This document shows, piece by piece, positions 33,876 through 51,750 of a DNA stretch of 64,000 nt. The position numbers and the translations under genes are program-made. Origin of the DNA: Manis javanica (lineage: Eukaryota > Chordata > Mammalia > Pholidota > Manidae); the NCBI RefSeq assembly GCF_040802235.1, contig NC_133156.1, positions 115,164,173 to 115,228,172 on the forward strand, given 5' to 3'. Under the pieces are notes generated by a model. That model searched no databases. It saw nothing but the letters and a program-made list of their open reading frames with translations, and was not told the DNA's origin. How positions within the stretch are numbered: the first letter of the stretch is position 1; every line of letters starts with the position of its first letter.

Positions 33876-35030
33876 GCCATACATACATATACAGGTATAT
33901 GTGGTGTGCTCTCCATCTGTGGTGAGAGAAATTATTACAAGAGAATGAAACAGGTGCTATTATAGAGGTAAAAGTATTCAAACGATGGTACAATTTAAAA
34001 TGAATTAAATATGATCAGCTTAGGGAAGCAATGGCATTTCAACTAAATCCAAAATATTTTAATTGTATAGCATTTTAAAAGCACTTTCACATGCACTAGC
34101 TCATTTAATCCTTACAACTTTGTGAGAGTGTCTTATTTTATGGAGCCAGAAGTCAAGGTTGGCTAACTCAAATTAGGTTCAATAAGCTAGAAACTGAGAA
34201 TCAAGATTAAGAGATAATCGTTCTAAAAGGTCGCCTTCTATACACCTGCATTTTTCCAAGAAAGAGCAATGGAAAAGCAACAGACAGACTGGAACAGATG
34301 GGGACCAAGAGTAGAGAACAGTATTTAAAGCTTTGGAAACAGCTTAAATAAAAGAATGGTGGAGTGAAATTACATGGCATTCTAAGTAAACTGACAGTAG
34401 TGCACTACAGATGGAACACAGCACAATGCCTTGCAAACTAAACATTCGGCTGAACTGAATTATTTCAAATGATAGCCCTCAATTCAGCAATTATTTGTGG
34501 CAAATAATCCCTAGGCTTCTCAACTAAATTAACAACTTTACCAACTGACAATTGATTTTGAAACAGACAACTTAAGTTTCCTAATTTTGGGGATAAAGCA
34601 AGGAATACCAATTGAATTATGTTAATGTTACTCTTAAGTGCTAAGAAAGTTGCATATAATTCATGTTATATTATTAACCATCTGTGAAACCTTTGGAAAG
34701 TCACTTAATTTCTCTGGATTACAGCTCTTCATATTTACAAAATATTGTTCATGTTTTAAAGGAGTTTAAGTAGGACTCTGAAACTCTTGTTATTAACAAC
34801 AACATCATCTACGTATTTTCACACATTTGAATTACCTCTCATACTTTTAAAATCACATGTAATAACAGGTATTGAAGTTAACTCAGAAGGTAACTCAGTC
34901 TTATCAATCATATATAAATAAAATAACTTTTAAATCAACATATTATATCTATTCAATCTTTCAGCGTATATTTTGAGCAGAATGGAAAGGTCTATCACAG
35001 GTCAATGTAAGAAATACATATGTCAAAATC
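33876..35030. other. AT-rich non-coding with two weak MIR traces
   Basis: MIR-like traces lie at about 34110-34200 (antisense) and 34690-34745 (sense, 'ggaaagtcacttaatttctct'). No other feature up to the MRPS30 3' end. Confidence 0.5.
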
Positions 35031-35036
35031 AATGTA

Positions 35037-35042
35037 TTTATT
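35037..35042 (-). terminator. Likely MRPS30 poly(A) signal
   Basis: AATAAA on the minus strand, about 95 bases past the MRPS30 stop codon. It would give a short 3' UTR ending near 35015-35025. It is the first canonical hexamer I see downstream on that strand. Confidence 0.65.
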
Positions 35043-35136
35043 AATATTTGATAGTTACAAGCCTCATCATTAAAATTCCTTTCATTGTTCCGCCAGTGAA
35101 ATTAAAGTAATCCCAAAGTCCTGAATCAAATGTTTG

Positions 35137-40631
<5,495 letters not shown>

Positions 40632-40870
40632 CTTCGCTCGGCGTTCCGGAGCCAGAGGCTGACGTTAACAATTGTCCCTGCCCGCCTGCCGTATCGCCCA
40701 ATCGAAAAGCGGTATCAGCCACGCTTGGGGAGGCCGATTCTTACTGGGTTTGAGATATGCAGCGTCATCCATTTTTTAGCCAATCAGGCCACTTCTCCAT
40801 CTTGGTTTATCGTGGTCCGGAGCGTCTGTAGTTCAAAGGAGGTACTTAAGCGTCAATAGGTTTTTCACTG
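40632..40870. promoter_or_regulatory. MRPS30 CpG promoter, possibly bidirectional
   Basis: This GC-rich stretch upstream of the MRPS30 start continues a CpG-dense zone running back through exon 1 to about 39835. There is no TATA box. Two CCAAT boxes lie at 40698-40702 and 40780-40784, both in plus-strand orientation, which are NF-Y sites in either direction. In human, a divergent noncoding transcript (MRPS30-DT) starts beside this gene; the box orientation suggests the same here, but no plus-strand transcript can be shown from sequence alone. Confidence 0.7.
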
Positions 40871-42229
40871 GTTTGGCGGGAAGGAATGAAACTTTGAAAT
40901 AGGAGATTCTGCCACTTAGGAGCAACCCTTCCAATAGGTGCAACCCTCTTGCCAGAAACCATTTAGGACCATTCTGCATGAAACCTCTAGCCTTTGGCTG
41001 TATCTGTTGGTTTCATTGTTATATGGCGCACGCCACTTTTCTGTTTGAGTTCTTGGAGTTGAAACTTGTTATTGAAAATACTGTTCTTGTATGTGTTTTG
41101 ATAATACATGCTTATTTTTTAAATGATGCACGCATCACTTACAGATGACCATTGCTAATCTTTAGGAAAATAGTTTTATATATTTATCTATGCTAAGTGC
41201 TATAATTTGTTTGATGATACAATTTACAAAAAGGAAAATTCTTGTATTTAGTTGAAAAAAGGGAAACAACAGAAATAAAAAAACTACTAAGGAATTGTGT
41301 TTAAGTTTTCCTTTGTGTTAAAATCCATTATTTCAGAATGTCCATTCCTACTAAACTATGAGTTCCTTTAAGTAGGACCTGTTTTATTTTTTAATTCTCA
41401 GCAACCAATCAATAGCTATGCAGAGTGTGTCATCCCTAAATGTCTGCTGGAAAAAGTCACCTTAAAATCTAAGCTCATTTCAGGAACTCTAGTTATAGAC
41501 TCACTGTCATATTATAATTAGGAACTGGAAAAATATTTACTTGGCTATATTGCAATAATTCTTAAGGGTGTTGCAAACCAAACATTTTGTTGCTAAAAGG
41601 GCGTTATAACACAGGTATACCTTTAAGTTAGAACTGATGGTACAATTTATGATGTTAAGCATTTAGAAATAAATACCTCAAATTAAAGTATCTTTATTAG
41701 AAGTTGCTAGCAGAATTTTAAATACTCTTTTTCCATTAGCAATAAAAAGAGGACATGGAAGAGCTGAGTTCTCTAAATCCCTATTCACTATTTAAAAGAT
41801 GGAAGTGAAGTGCTCAATATTGCCTAAATTGAAATCATACTTTTTTGGGTGAACAAATAATATATATGTTTTTAGGGAAGGTATCATAGCCCAATATTCT
41901 TAGAAATTCTCAACAATTCAAGCATAGATTTTAGGATTAAAAATCAACTAGAGACAAAGACATGAAATTCTGTCAGAAATTGCTTTCATACTTTTTTTGG
42001 ATAAATGAATACAAATAATTTTAGTTTATCCAATATTTACTAATTTTCAACATGAACCAAATAAGGAGGCCCTGGGGAAAGGAAAGAGCATGGTTAATGA
42101 AGGATGGGATTAGGACCATGTAAGTATGAACAAAAGAGCTTCCTGATGTGAGAGGACCAAATCATGCCTGTGGAAAGGAATAGGCTTTCTTCGCAGTCTA
42201 ATCAAAAACTTTTATATTACACACAAAGA
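40871..42229. other. AT-rich non-coding upstream of MRPS30
   Basis: A weak L2-3'-end-like stretch around 41335-41460 ('tgagttcctttaagtaggac'). No exon of a divergent transcript can be recognised from sequence. Confidence 0.45.
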
Positions 42230-42305
42230 AACAGATATAAGGCCAAGTCATACAGCATGCTACGGCAGTATTGAGACTGGAACCCAGGTTGTCTGCCTCT
42301 CCATC
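42230..42305 (-). repeat. MIR SINE fragment, antisense
   Basis: 'ggccaagtcatacagcatgc' and 'ggaacccaggttgtctgcct' follow the reversed MIR core. Confidence 0.65.
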
Positions 42306-42928
42306 AGTTCTATTTAATGGATATTTATTGAATGCGTTCCATGTGTGAGACAGAAAGCTAATTGCTCAGGATATTCAATGAACCAAACAGACAAAAGCTT
42401 ATACTGTAACAGATGGAGGCAGACAATCAAATATAATAAATAAGTAAATTTTATGATTTGTTAGGAGCAGGTAAGTGCTATGGAAAAAACAGCTGGGTAA
42501 GTAAGGATCGTCAATGCAGTCTGTGGGAAGGGGGTTTGTTTGTAATTTCAAATGTGTGGTCAGAGTAGCACTCATTTTAAAAGATGACATTCAAGCAAAG
42601 GTTTAAAGAAAGTGAGGAATGCATCATGCTAATATCTGCGGAAAGAGAATTCCAGAAAACGGAGCAGCTAGTGCCGATGCCCAGGAATGGGACCACGCTG
42701 GCTGTGTTCCAGAATCAGGCAGGAGGCCAGTCTAGGTGAAGGAAGTGGCAGATGAGGAGAGTAGTAGGAAATGGGATTAGGAGGGAAAGGAGCCAGGATT
42801 TATAGGCTGCTAGAGGCAATTGTTATAACTCTTAACTAAAACTCTGAAAGGAGTAGAAAGTCATTGGAGGGTTCTGCTCAGAGGAAAGTCATGGTGTGAC
42901 TTAGGTTTTTAAAAGAATGACTTATGTA
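42306..42928 (-). repeat. L2 LINE, antisense, first part
   Basis: 'atggatatttattgaatgcg', 'gcaggtaagtgctatggaaa', 'agatgacattcaagcaaagg', 'gaaagtcattggagggttct' and 'gtgacttaggtttttaaaag' match reversed L2 in order. It is broken by an MLT1 LTR and resumes at 43271. Confidence 0.8.
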
Positions 42929-43270
42929 TTAATCAGTTTGACTAATACCATAGACTGTGTGGCTAAACCAATAGTGATTTATTTTTTCATGATTCTAAAG
43001 GCTGGAAGTCTGAGATCACAGTCCCACTATGGTTGGGCTCAGGTGAGAGGTCTCTTCCTGGCTTGAAGATAGCTGCTTTTTTGCTGTGTCCTCACGTGAT
43101 AGAGACTGAGCTCTCTGATATCCCTTATTATAAGGAGTGAAGCCCATTGGATTAATGATCTATCTTTATGACCACATTTTAACAGACCCTCTCTCCAAAT
43201 ATAGCCACATGGTGGGTTAGAGCTTACACATTTGAATTTCAGAGGGATGTGATTCAGTCCATAGCACCTG
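42929..43270 (-). repeat. MLT1 LTR, antisense, inserted in L2
   Basis: 'tgtattaatcagtttgacta', 'gattctaaaggctggaagtc', 'cagaccctctctccaaatat' and 'gagggatgtgattcagtcca' give the full reversed MLT1 order. Confidence 0.85.
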
Positions 43271-43460
43271 GCCAATATGTAAATAAAGATGATCAAAATT
43301 GGAAGCAGGGAAACCAGTTAGAAGAAATTTGCCATATTTCAGGCTAAAGCTGATTGTGAATTGACAGGACAATAGCTGTGAAGATAGTGGGAGTAGCCAC
43401 GGATTCTGAACTGAATGTAGGTATGAGAAAGTCTCCAAAATATGGGGCCTGAGTCTTCAT
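43271..43460 (-). repeat. L2 LINE, antisense, second part
   Basis: 'ggaagcagggaaaccagttag' continues the L2 interrupted at 42928. Confidence 0.6.
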
Positions 43461-43740
43461 GAGAGGAGAAGGCCCATGGACAAGAGATAGTTTTTTTCTT
43501 TAATCTTTTATCTTTTTTTTTAGTTGTGGGTGGTCAGGGAGTGGGTTAAGATTTGGGGGAGGAAATAGTAGAATCTGTGAAACATGTTTTTATCTATATG
43601 TATCTATGTGTTTATTTAGTTGACATTCTTCTAGAAGAAAATGGATAATAAGATTGTCCCTATTAAGGTTGCTATTGATCTTAGATTTAAAATATTATAG
43701 TCAAAAGCCATGACATTCTCCAATGGCCTTTTGAATACTC
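43461..43740. other. Non-coding, nothing recognised
   Basis: T-rich patch near 43491-43522; no feature. Confidence 0.45.
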
Positions 43741-44175
43741 CTTACTTTATTCATTCAACAAATATTTATCAAGTGACTACTATACACCAGCACTGTTCCA
43801 TATACATGGGATACATAGGACACAGCAGTGAAATAAATGTCTTCATGGAGCTGACATGCTAATGGATGAAATAATCTAAACAAATATATCAAATATACAT
43901 GGTCTATGTTAGATGGTAATAGAAGCCAAGAAGAGAAACAATGCAGAGACAAGACTGAATAGTAAGTATTGGGTCTAGGGGTTGAGTAGAGTGATTTCAA
44001 CAGACTGATCAGAGAAGGTCTCCCTGATAAAGTGATATCTGAATAACATCTGAAGGAGATGAAGGATAGAAAGAGGAATATCTAAGGGAAAAACATTCAA
44101 GCCAGGCAGAGCAAAGGCTACAGTACATTTGGAAAATGTGAGGAATGGCAAGGAGGCCAGTGGGCAAAAGTGGAA
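43741..44175 (-). repeat. L2 LINE 3' end, antisense
   Basis: Starts 'ttcattcaacaaatatttatc', passes 'cagcactgttccatatacat', 'cttcatggagctgacatgct' and 'gagaaggtctccctgataaa', and ends 'gcaaggaggccagtgggc'. Confidence 0.85.
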
Positions 44176-44476
44176 TGAGACAACACTATTTTGCCAGTGG
44201 GGGCCAATATCTTATTCAGAAACAGGTTCTGACAGTTGAGTAATATTTATAATCACATTTTTTTTTATTGGATATCTATCTCCACCTCTCCTGGTTGAGC
44301 ATAAGAATAGTTTCTGTTGACGTTTGGATGACAGCAAAGCTGCCGGGTTGATTATGGACCTTTGAAATATCTCACATTGGGGATGGGAGAAGGAAATAGA
44401 GACAGGATATTTCCTATCTACAGTTGTGGATGCAAGTTACAGCGGGTCCTGTTGAGCTGTTTCCTTCATATATATA

Positions 44477-44940
44477 CAAGTATACCATATTTTATTGTGC
44501 TTTGCTTTATTGTGCTCCACAGATACTGTATTTTTTTACAAATTGAAGGTTTGTGGCAACCCTGCATCAAGCAAGTCTATCAGTGCCATTTTTCCGACAG
44601 CTTCAGCTCACATTGTGTCTTTGTGTTACATTTTGGGAATTCTCACAATATTTCAAACTTTTTGGTTATATTATGCTGATCTGTGATCACTGATTATGAA
44701 TTACTGAAAGCTCAGATAATGGTAAGGATTTTTTTAGCAATAAAGTACTTTTTAATTAAGAAATGTACATTGTTTTTTAAGACATGATGCTCTTTCACAC
44801 TTAGTAGACTACAATATAGTGTAAACATAACTTTTATAGGCACTGGGAAACCAAAAAGTTCACTTGACTTGCTTTATTGCAATATTTGCTTTATTGTGGT
44901 GGTCTGAAACCGAACCCACAATATCTCCAGGGTATGGCTG
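44477..44940 (+). mobile_element. Tigger-type (pogo) DNA transposon, internally deleted
   Basis: Both terminal inverted repeats are present (caagtataccatattttatt at the start; the end reads ggtatggctg). They enclose 'aaattgaaggtttgtggcaa' from the 5' end and 'ctgaaaccgaacccacaata' from the 3' end of Tigger1-like elements. The ~464-bp size shows loss of the transposase gene. The sequence before the element ends in TA, the expected target; the other side has mutated. Confidence 0.85.
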
Positions 44941-45239
44941 CATTTCTTACTGAAGGCATATTTCTAAACTGGTTGCATATATAACACATTTGCATAAAAC
45001 TGAGAACACAATATAAAGTATTACTTGGGAAGTTGTGTGTGTGTGTGTGAGAAGGATTTCTGATGGTTGGTTTAGAATCAACAGGAAGAAAGCTAATTGT
45101 CTACATCATATGTTAGGTACTATCATATGTGCCATCTCCTATAATCTCCCAACCACTCCCCAAAGAAAACATTATCTTCCCTCTGTTTTGTGCAAAATCA
45201 TAGAGCTCTTGTTCATCAATAGATGAATAATAGGTAAAA
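44941..45239. other. Non-coding; (GT)n near 45033-45050 and a weak MIR trace
   Basis: 'ctatcatatgtgccatctcc' near 45120 may be reversed MIR. Otherwise nothing. Confidence 0.4.
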
Positions 45240-46600
45240 CAATTTTTAAAAAGGAGAATAAAGAGGGAGGGTCAGTCTACTTGATTTTAAGACTTAATAT
45301 TTAGCTGCAGTGATCAATGGAGGAAAGATAGCATTTTTGATAAATGGTGCTGCAGCACTTGGACATCTATACACAAGAACAAAACATAACAAAACAAAAA
45401 GCCTTTGACCTCTTACACCTTTGGAAAAATTAACTCAAAGTGGATTGCAGACTGAATGTAAACAAAAAATTATTAGAAAGAAAAATTTTTAGGTTCTAAG
45501 ATTATGCAAAGAGTTCTTGGAATTGACACCAAAAAAGCATAATCCATAAAAGGAAAAACTGGTAAATTAGGCATCATCAGAATAAAACTTGCTGTGTAAA
45601 ACTTCCTGTTAAGAGGATGAAAAAGATACCCTACAGAATAAGAGAAAATAATTGCAAACCATATAGCTTACAAACAACTGTAATATCTAGAACACAAAAA
45701 AGTACTCTCAAAACTCAACAGTAGAAACAAATCCTATCACTTGCAACAACATGGATGGAGCTAGAGGGTATTATGCTCAGTGAAATAAGTCAGGCAGAGA
45801 AAGACAAATGCCAAATGATTTCCCTCATTTGTAGAGTATAACAACAAAGCTAAACTGAAGGAACAAAATAGCAGCAGACTCACAGACTCCAAGAAGGGAC
45901 TAGTGGTTATCAAAGGGGAGGAGTGGGGGAGGGCAGGTGGGGAGGGAGGGGGAAGGGGATTGTGGGGTATCATGATTGATGCACCTGGTGTGTGTGGGGT
46001 CATGGGGAAGACAGTGTAGCTCAGAGAAGACAAATAGGGACTCTGTGGCATCTTACTACACTGATGGACAGTGACTGCAATGGGGTATGGGGGGGTACTC
46101 AATAAGGGTGAATATATTAACCACATTATTTTTCTTGTGAAACCTTCATAAAAGTGTATATCAATGATACCTTAATAAATAAATAAATTAATTAAATAAA
46201 AGGAGAGAGACTCCATGTAAAAAAAATAAAAGAATGCTGCCTCACTAAAGGGGTGAAAAAAAAACCAGTAAATAAAACAATCCAATTAGAAAATGGATGA
46301 AAGACATGAATATCAAAGAAATTATACAGATGGGAAATAAACATATGAAAAGATGCACAAGATCATTAGCCATAAGAGAAGTGCAAACTAAAATCAAAAT
46401 GAGATTTCATTACACACCTATCAGAATGGCTAAAATAAAAAATAATGACAACACCAAATACAGATCATTAGGTGAAACTGGATGATTCAGTAAAAAGCTG
46501 GTGGGAATGTTAAATAGCACAGCTTTGCAGGAAAACAGTTTGTCATTTTCTTTAAAAAGAAAACAAACCATAAAACTAGTTCTTGGACTTGGGGAGGAAC
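45240..46600 (+). repeat. Old L1 (L1M) ORF2 3' region, split by a younger L1
   Basis: 45240-45726 reads like late ORF2 of an old L1 ('gatagcatttttgataaatgg', 'cactcaa'-type repeats); 46265-46600 continues it ('aaaatggatgaaagacatga', 'agagaagtgcaaactaaaat'). The gap is filled by a younger L1 end. Confidence 0.75.
45730..46262 (+). mobile_element. Younger 5'-truncated L1 3' end nested in the old L1
   Basis: Carries the last part of ORF2 ('ggatggagctagagggtatt'), a G-rich 3' UTR and the ending 'caatgataccttaataaata', followed by a complex A-rich tail. Possible target duplication: cagtagaaacaa before, cagtaaataaaacaa after. A related but distinct subfamily from 25168-31520. Confidence 0.75.
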
Positions 46601-47095
46601 TTTTTCTATCTTTGGGTTCAATGGATTTCAGTAGTTCTGCATCTAGCTGTCACAGTCCCAATGGCTCTAGGATATAAAGGTGTTCTTTATGATCCCTAGT
46701 GCACTTTATATTGAAATGCAAATTTTCATTAAATTGCTATCCTTTTATTTCTCCTTGTGTTATATAGCAGGGTATCATGTATGTGTATGTGTGTATTTTT
46801 TTAAATTCATGGGTATATGTAGATTATCTATAAATTTTATTTCAGGATAGTAAATGGAGGGTTACAGCCCATTGTAATAAAAGAGGCCATTGGATCCAAT
46901 ACAGTTGAGAAACTTTAATGTAGATAATTTACACTTAGTGTTAGTTAGAAGAAAAAACTTTGAAGATCTGTATTATTTTCCCACAGGCTCAACATGTAAT
47001 AACTTATATGCATCCATTGGTCTTCCCTGAAACAATCTCTGTGCTGATTTGAAGCTGTCATGTGAAACACAGGCCTGGCTCTCACTTCTGCTTTT
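46601..47095. other. Non-coding, nothing recognised
   Basis: Short (GT)n patch near 46778; no repeat that I can name. Confidence 0.4.
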
Positions 47096-47345
47096 CTTAT
47101 TATGGAGACTAAATAATACCTACTTCACAGATTTGCTATAGTGATTTATGAGATGGCATTTGTAAAATAATGCAGAACAATATTTGCTGAGTATTAAATA
47201 CTTTATATAAGCCAATGATTTTAATTCCCTCAGCAACATAATTAAATCAGAGTACCAATTGTCCTGAGATGTGAGGGATTTGCTCAAGCTCATAGGTGCC
47301 AGAACCACTATCTCTGACCATGAGGCCCATGCTCTTTAAATCAGT
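47096..47345 (-). repeat. MIR SINE-like sequence, antisense
   Basis: 'gtcctgagatgtgagggattt', 'caggtgccagaacc'-type wording and 'aggcccatgctctttaaatc' follow a reversed MIR core and 5' end. Confidence 0.55.
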
Positions 47346-47613
47346 GGTAGGTAAACTAGAATGATAATTTCAGAGGAAATCTATGGATTTTTAAAAGGTA
47401 GTAAGTCAATTTCTTAAGATTGTGTGCACAGTTTAGTAATAATAAAAAACTGGGATAGTATGAAATTCATCTATATTTACCTAGCATGAAAGAAAATATT
47501 TCAGAATTTCTTGTGTATTATTTTGATTAGTCCATAAATCTCATCAGGGAAAGTGAATCTCATCAGAGACACAGGGGCAATAGGAGCATAGCATAATTTA
47601 ATTAATAATTTCA

Positions 47614-47734
47614 TTAATTAATTAATAATGAAAGGGCACATTTCTTTAGGAATATTATGCTTGCATTTATTTTAGTAATAATTAGACATTTTGACACATT
47701 CCTAGCTCTGTTTCAGTTAAATGAATTTAACACA
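47614..47734 (+). repeat. 121-bp direct repeat, copy 1
   Basis: From ttaattaattaataatg to gaatttaacacag. It is repeated at 48921-49041, 1307 bp away, with a single mismatch near the end (acag here, ccag there). Not a family I recognise. Confidence 0.95.
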
Positions 47735-48920
47735 GTGTTTGAAGTTGGTTGAGCTAAAAACAGAACACAGGAGATCCCAGTGGAATTCTAATGAATAATG
47801 TTGACACTGTACCAGAAGAAAACCTAAGTCAACACAAAAAGACATAGATGGTGTGAATGAATAGAGAAAGTGGACACCATGTCAGCAAAGAAATTTTCCT
47901 TACAATAAATAAGATCACTTTAACTTTCAGAATCAGGATATAGTCCTCCACTGTAGGTGAACAACTCAGAGACACTAGTGTCCTACGAACCTACACAAGA
48001 AAAATTAATAGCATAAATAAAAAATAGCTACTTGGGTCAACTTCTATAGCTGATATTCTATAGTCCCTCTCAATAGTATAGGTTGCAGAAAACTTCCCAC
48101 AGAAATATATATATATTTAAAGGGCTCTTTCCAGATTTCTGGCTGCCATGAGCACATTGCCTCTGACCAGGAGAATAATTATGCTAGAACTGGTGTGATA
48201 AGAATCATATCCATTTTCCCAGCTCTATTCTAATATTTTTCCCCTTTTATATTCTAGGTCATATCCTCCTTTGTCAACATCCAATTCAGTATAGAGTCAC
48301 TGATGTCACATTGAACAGCTTCTAAGGGAAAGCATACAATTCACAACTGTCTTCTACTTAATGGAACTCTCTATTAATGACACTTGCATATCTGTCAATT
48401 TTATTTTCTCATCTCTATTGTATATTTTCCTACCCTATACTAAAGGAAGCTGAGGGAATAGTACCCAAGGGCTCCTCTTTCTCTACATGTAATTGATTCC
48501 TTTTCTCTAAGTATAATATTTCAATATTAAGTAATTTCCTAGATTAACAGATATCTCCCCCACTTGTTTTTCCTTCCACATACTTTTTTAGTTTTCTAGT
48601 AGAATTTAATCAAGCATTAATTCAGTTGAACATTTTAAAGAACCAGAAATGCCCTGCAGTCTGTGTTCTCTTTGAGTTCACACTAATCTACCTATTACTA
48701 TTAAGAAGCATAGATTGTCAGATATTCTGCTGTGGAGTTAGATAGTGATTCGAAATTTAGGGAATTCAGTCTTTGAGAGATAGAGAATTAGACTAAATTC
48801 TACCCTTTCTCCCATTACTGTTTCCTAACACCGTAATGCAGTTATAGAAAGAAAAAGTTGATTGATATTAGAAAGAGGTAGAAAAATTTAGGGTAGGAAA
48901 TTTCAGCAAACATAATTAAT
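47735..48920. other. AT-rich non-coding between repeat copies
   Basis: No gene or nameable repeat. Confidence 0.45.
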
Positions 48921-49041
48921 TTAATTAATTAATAATGAAAGGGCACATTTCTTTAGGAATATTATGCTTGCATTTATTTTAGTAATAATTAGACATTTTG
49001 ACACATTCCTAGCTCTGTTTCAGTTAAATGAATTTAACCCA
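48921..49041 (+). repeat. 121-bp direct repeat, copy 2
   Basis: Same orientation as 47614-47734; the first 118 bp are identical by eye. Similarity stops abruptly at agaagaaaaa. Confidence 0.95.
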
Positions 49042-50019
49042 GAAGAAAAATAAGGCCAAGGATGCCATTCTGATAGAGTAAGTAGTCTGTCCAAAAATCT
49101 GATACCAATCCCCAACCTCTGGTTGCTAGGAACAGCTGCACTGATCACAACTCTCCACTCTCTAAGCAAGAAAACAGGCATTTCCTAGGATTCTATGAGA
49201 TTATCTGGGGCTGGTCTCCTGCAAGTCCCCAACAAGGATTTCTTTGGGGGACATCAATAAGATTGAATCTGCTTTTTTATGTATTATAAGACCAGATTTT
49301 AATATGGTTTAGGATCCCAGAAAACTTTCTTTATCTTAAACATGGGGCTATACATTTTCTTACTTCTCTTTCATTGAAATATGAACATGTCTGCTATATA
49401 AATTATCTGAAATTCAAACATACACTTCAAATGTTCTTTCAACTTATGCAACACAGTGTTCCTTAGCTCATGCACATGGCAGTAATCTGTTACATTTAGA
49501 ACATATGGCTTCATTTGATATATCAAATGTCTTTTGTAAGTGAAGTCATCATCCCAGCTTTACGGAAACTTGTCTGCAATATGACATACGGGAAAAACAA
49601 TGACTTTCCTCTCATTATTCATAGATTTCCTTCAAATTCACATCAGTATAACTTGGCCTAAACATTAATTTTTCCTTAAATAACTCTAGCAATTAAAATA
49701 GTCAAATAACTTATAAATAGGCATCAAAGCATGATACTCACAGTGAGAGAGTAAATTGTTACCACCTTTCTGGGGAGAGTATTTTGGTGATATAGTTCAG
49801 CCTTCAGAAATGCCCATTAATTCTCACCCTGAGGAAATAACTCACAATTCAAAAAGAGTGACTCCATATAATTTTAGAAATTAAAAATATATATGTATAA
49901 ATTGTAATGATGATGCTGGATCAACTGCTGCCCCACTCCCAGGAAAAAGTTTAGTTTTGCCCAGGTCAGATACAGAGGTTCACCTTCTGTGATGGCCTTA
50001 ATCAATAAACTTGAAGTTT
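49042..50019. other. Non-coding, nothing recognised
   Basis: AT-rich, no gene-like frame. Confidence 0.45.
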
Positions 50020-50800
50020 CTGAGATTTATCCACATTGGATATTGGAGTTGTAGTTTGTTTGCTTTTATGTTATATAGCATGGCTTTTTATGGATAAAGT
50101 TCAATAGGGTAATCCTCCTGTTGTTTTATATTTGCATTTGTTTCTCATTCCTGGCTATTTCAAATAATCCTCCTTGAACATATCTTTTGTATGGGATGTT
50201 ATAGAAGTTGGATGGTTGGGTCAAATTGGGTCATCTTGAACTTCAGTAGAGTATAAATTTTTTTTCAAAAAAATTGCATTTACTAGGAATTTATCATCAG
50301 CAAACCTTGATACTGTCAGACTTAAATTTTTGCTCATATGATTCATGTAAAATAATATTTTTTTGTGGTTCTAATTTGCATTTCCCTGGCTATTAATGAA
50401 TTTGAGCATGTTAATATGTTTATCAGTCATTTGTATTTCCTCTACTATAAAAATGCCTGTTCAGGAGTTGTTCATCTTTTTTGTTAATGATTTGTAAATA
50501 CATTTTCCAGTTTGTGGCTTGACATTTCACTGTCTTTATTGTCTCATCTTTATGAACACAATTTCTTAACTTCAATGTGGTCATATTTATGTTTTACTCA
50601 TTTAAAAATCTGGTTAAAGCAATACTTCTTAATCCTGGTGTGATAAATATATTATCTCCTCAAATTTTTATTTACTTTCTCACATTTTAGTGTTTAATTC
50701 ATCTGGAATTGATTTTTGTGTATGGTGTCAGATAAGGGCTCATTTTCATGTTTTCCCCTATGACTGATAAATCATTTCCTTCTGTACTACAAGCAACTGA
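50020..50800 (-). repeat. Old L1 (L1M) 3' region, antisense
   Basis: 'ctaatttgcatttccctggc', 'gaatttgagcatgttaatat', 'tgatttgtaaatacattttcc' and 'gtttgtggcttgacatttca' are hallmarks of reversed old L1 sequence. Confidence 0.8.
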
Positions 50801-51399
50801 GACCAGTGATGGTAACATTCCTTTAATAGCTGCATTTCTAGATTTCCTGAAAGCAACCTTTCTGCTCTAATTTCCTGCATTAAAATGCTTTCTGCTCTAA
50901 ATTCCTACTCTGAACTCTGACTGTAAGGGAATAACCAAGGGTAGAAATTTAATGTGCTGGCAGCAATCAAAATGATTCTAAATTTTTTTTTCCAGCAATG
51001 GAGTAGGAAAGACAGCTGGGGATTGCACAGAAAGGGTGTGCAAAGAATCAAGAGGAGATGGAATAGGATAGTTTGTAAGTTAAGTAATTAGAGTAATGCA
51101 CCATGGAGTTCAGATTGATAGAAGGAAGGTCTATTCCATGTGCACATGTGAGCACACACATGTATGTAGACAGAGGCAATCCCCACATACCCATGTTTTG
51201 TTTTTGTGCATTGTTCAGCAAATGTCAGTATCTCTCAAACTGCCTTTTATACAGTGAATTTGAACTTTAATGTATTAAAAGAAGAGAATTCAATCTCTAG
51301 TTCAATAGTGGGTGACAAAGATTCTTAGAATTTATAGCACTTAGAAATCTACAAGTTTCAGTACATTTCATTCAAGGACTTAAATTATTTGGATTATTG
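50801..51399. other. Non-coding, nothing recognised
   Basis: A short repeated phrase ('ctttctgctcta') near 50860 and 50888; no larger structure. Confidence 0.4.
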
Positions 51400-51540
51400 A
51401 GTTCATCTTTAAAATGGAAATAATAGCATATCTACCTGGTAAGGATGTTACATTTAAATAAGATGATACAACTTCAAAGTGCTCAGAAGACTGACAGGAA
51501 CATTGTGACTGTCAATAAATCTTAGCTGTTATTATGATCT
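51400..51540 (+). repeat. MIR SINE, 3' half
   Basis: 'taaaatggaaataatagcat', 'ctacctggtaaggatgttac' and 'aagtgctcagaagactgaca' match the MIR 3' part. Confidence 0.75.
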
Positions 51541-51750
51541 TTGATCACTCTGTGACATTCGTGACAGGGGTCAGGAAGATGAAGTAAGTCCACACATCCT
51601 AATGAGATAACAGAGACTGTTTTTCCTGAGCCTGCTCTCATCCCCTGATCCTCAACACTCATTCAATATCTATTTTATGTTTGTGGAAAGTTTTCGTTTA
51701 TAACACCTGCAATATATAACACTTAGGATGATAAAAGAATATTCAGTAGG

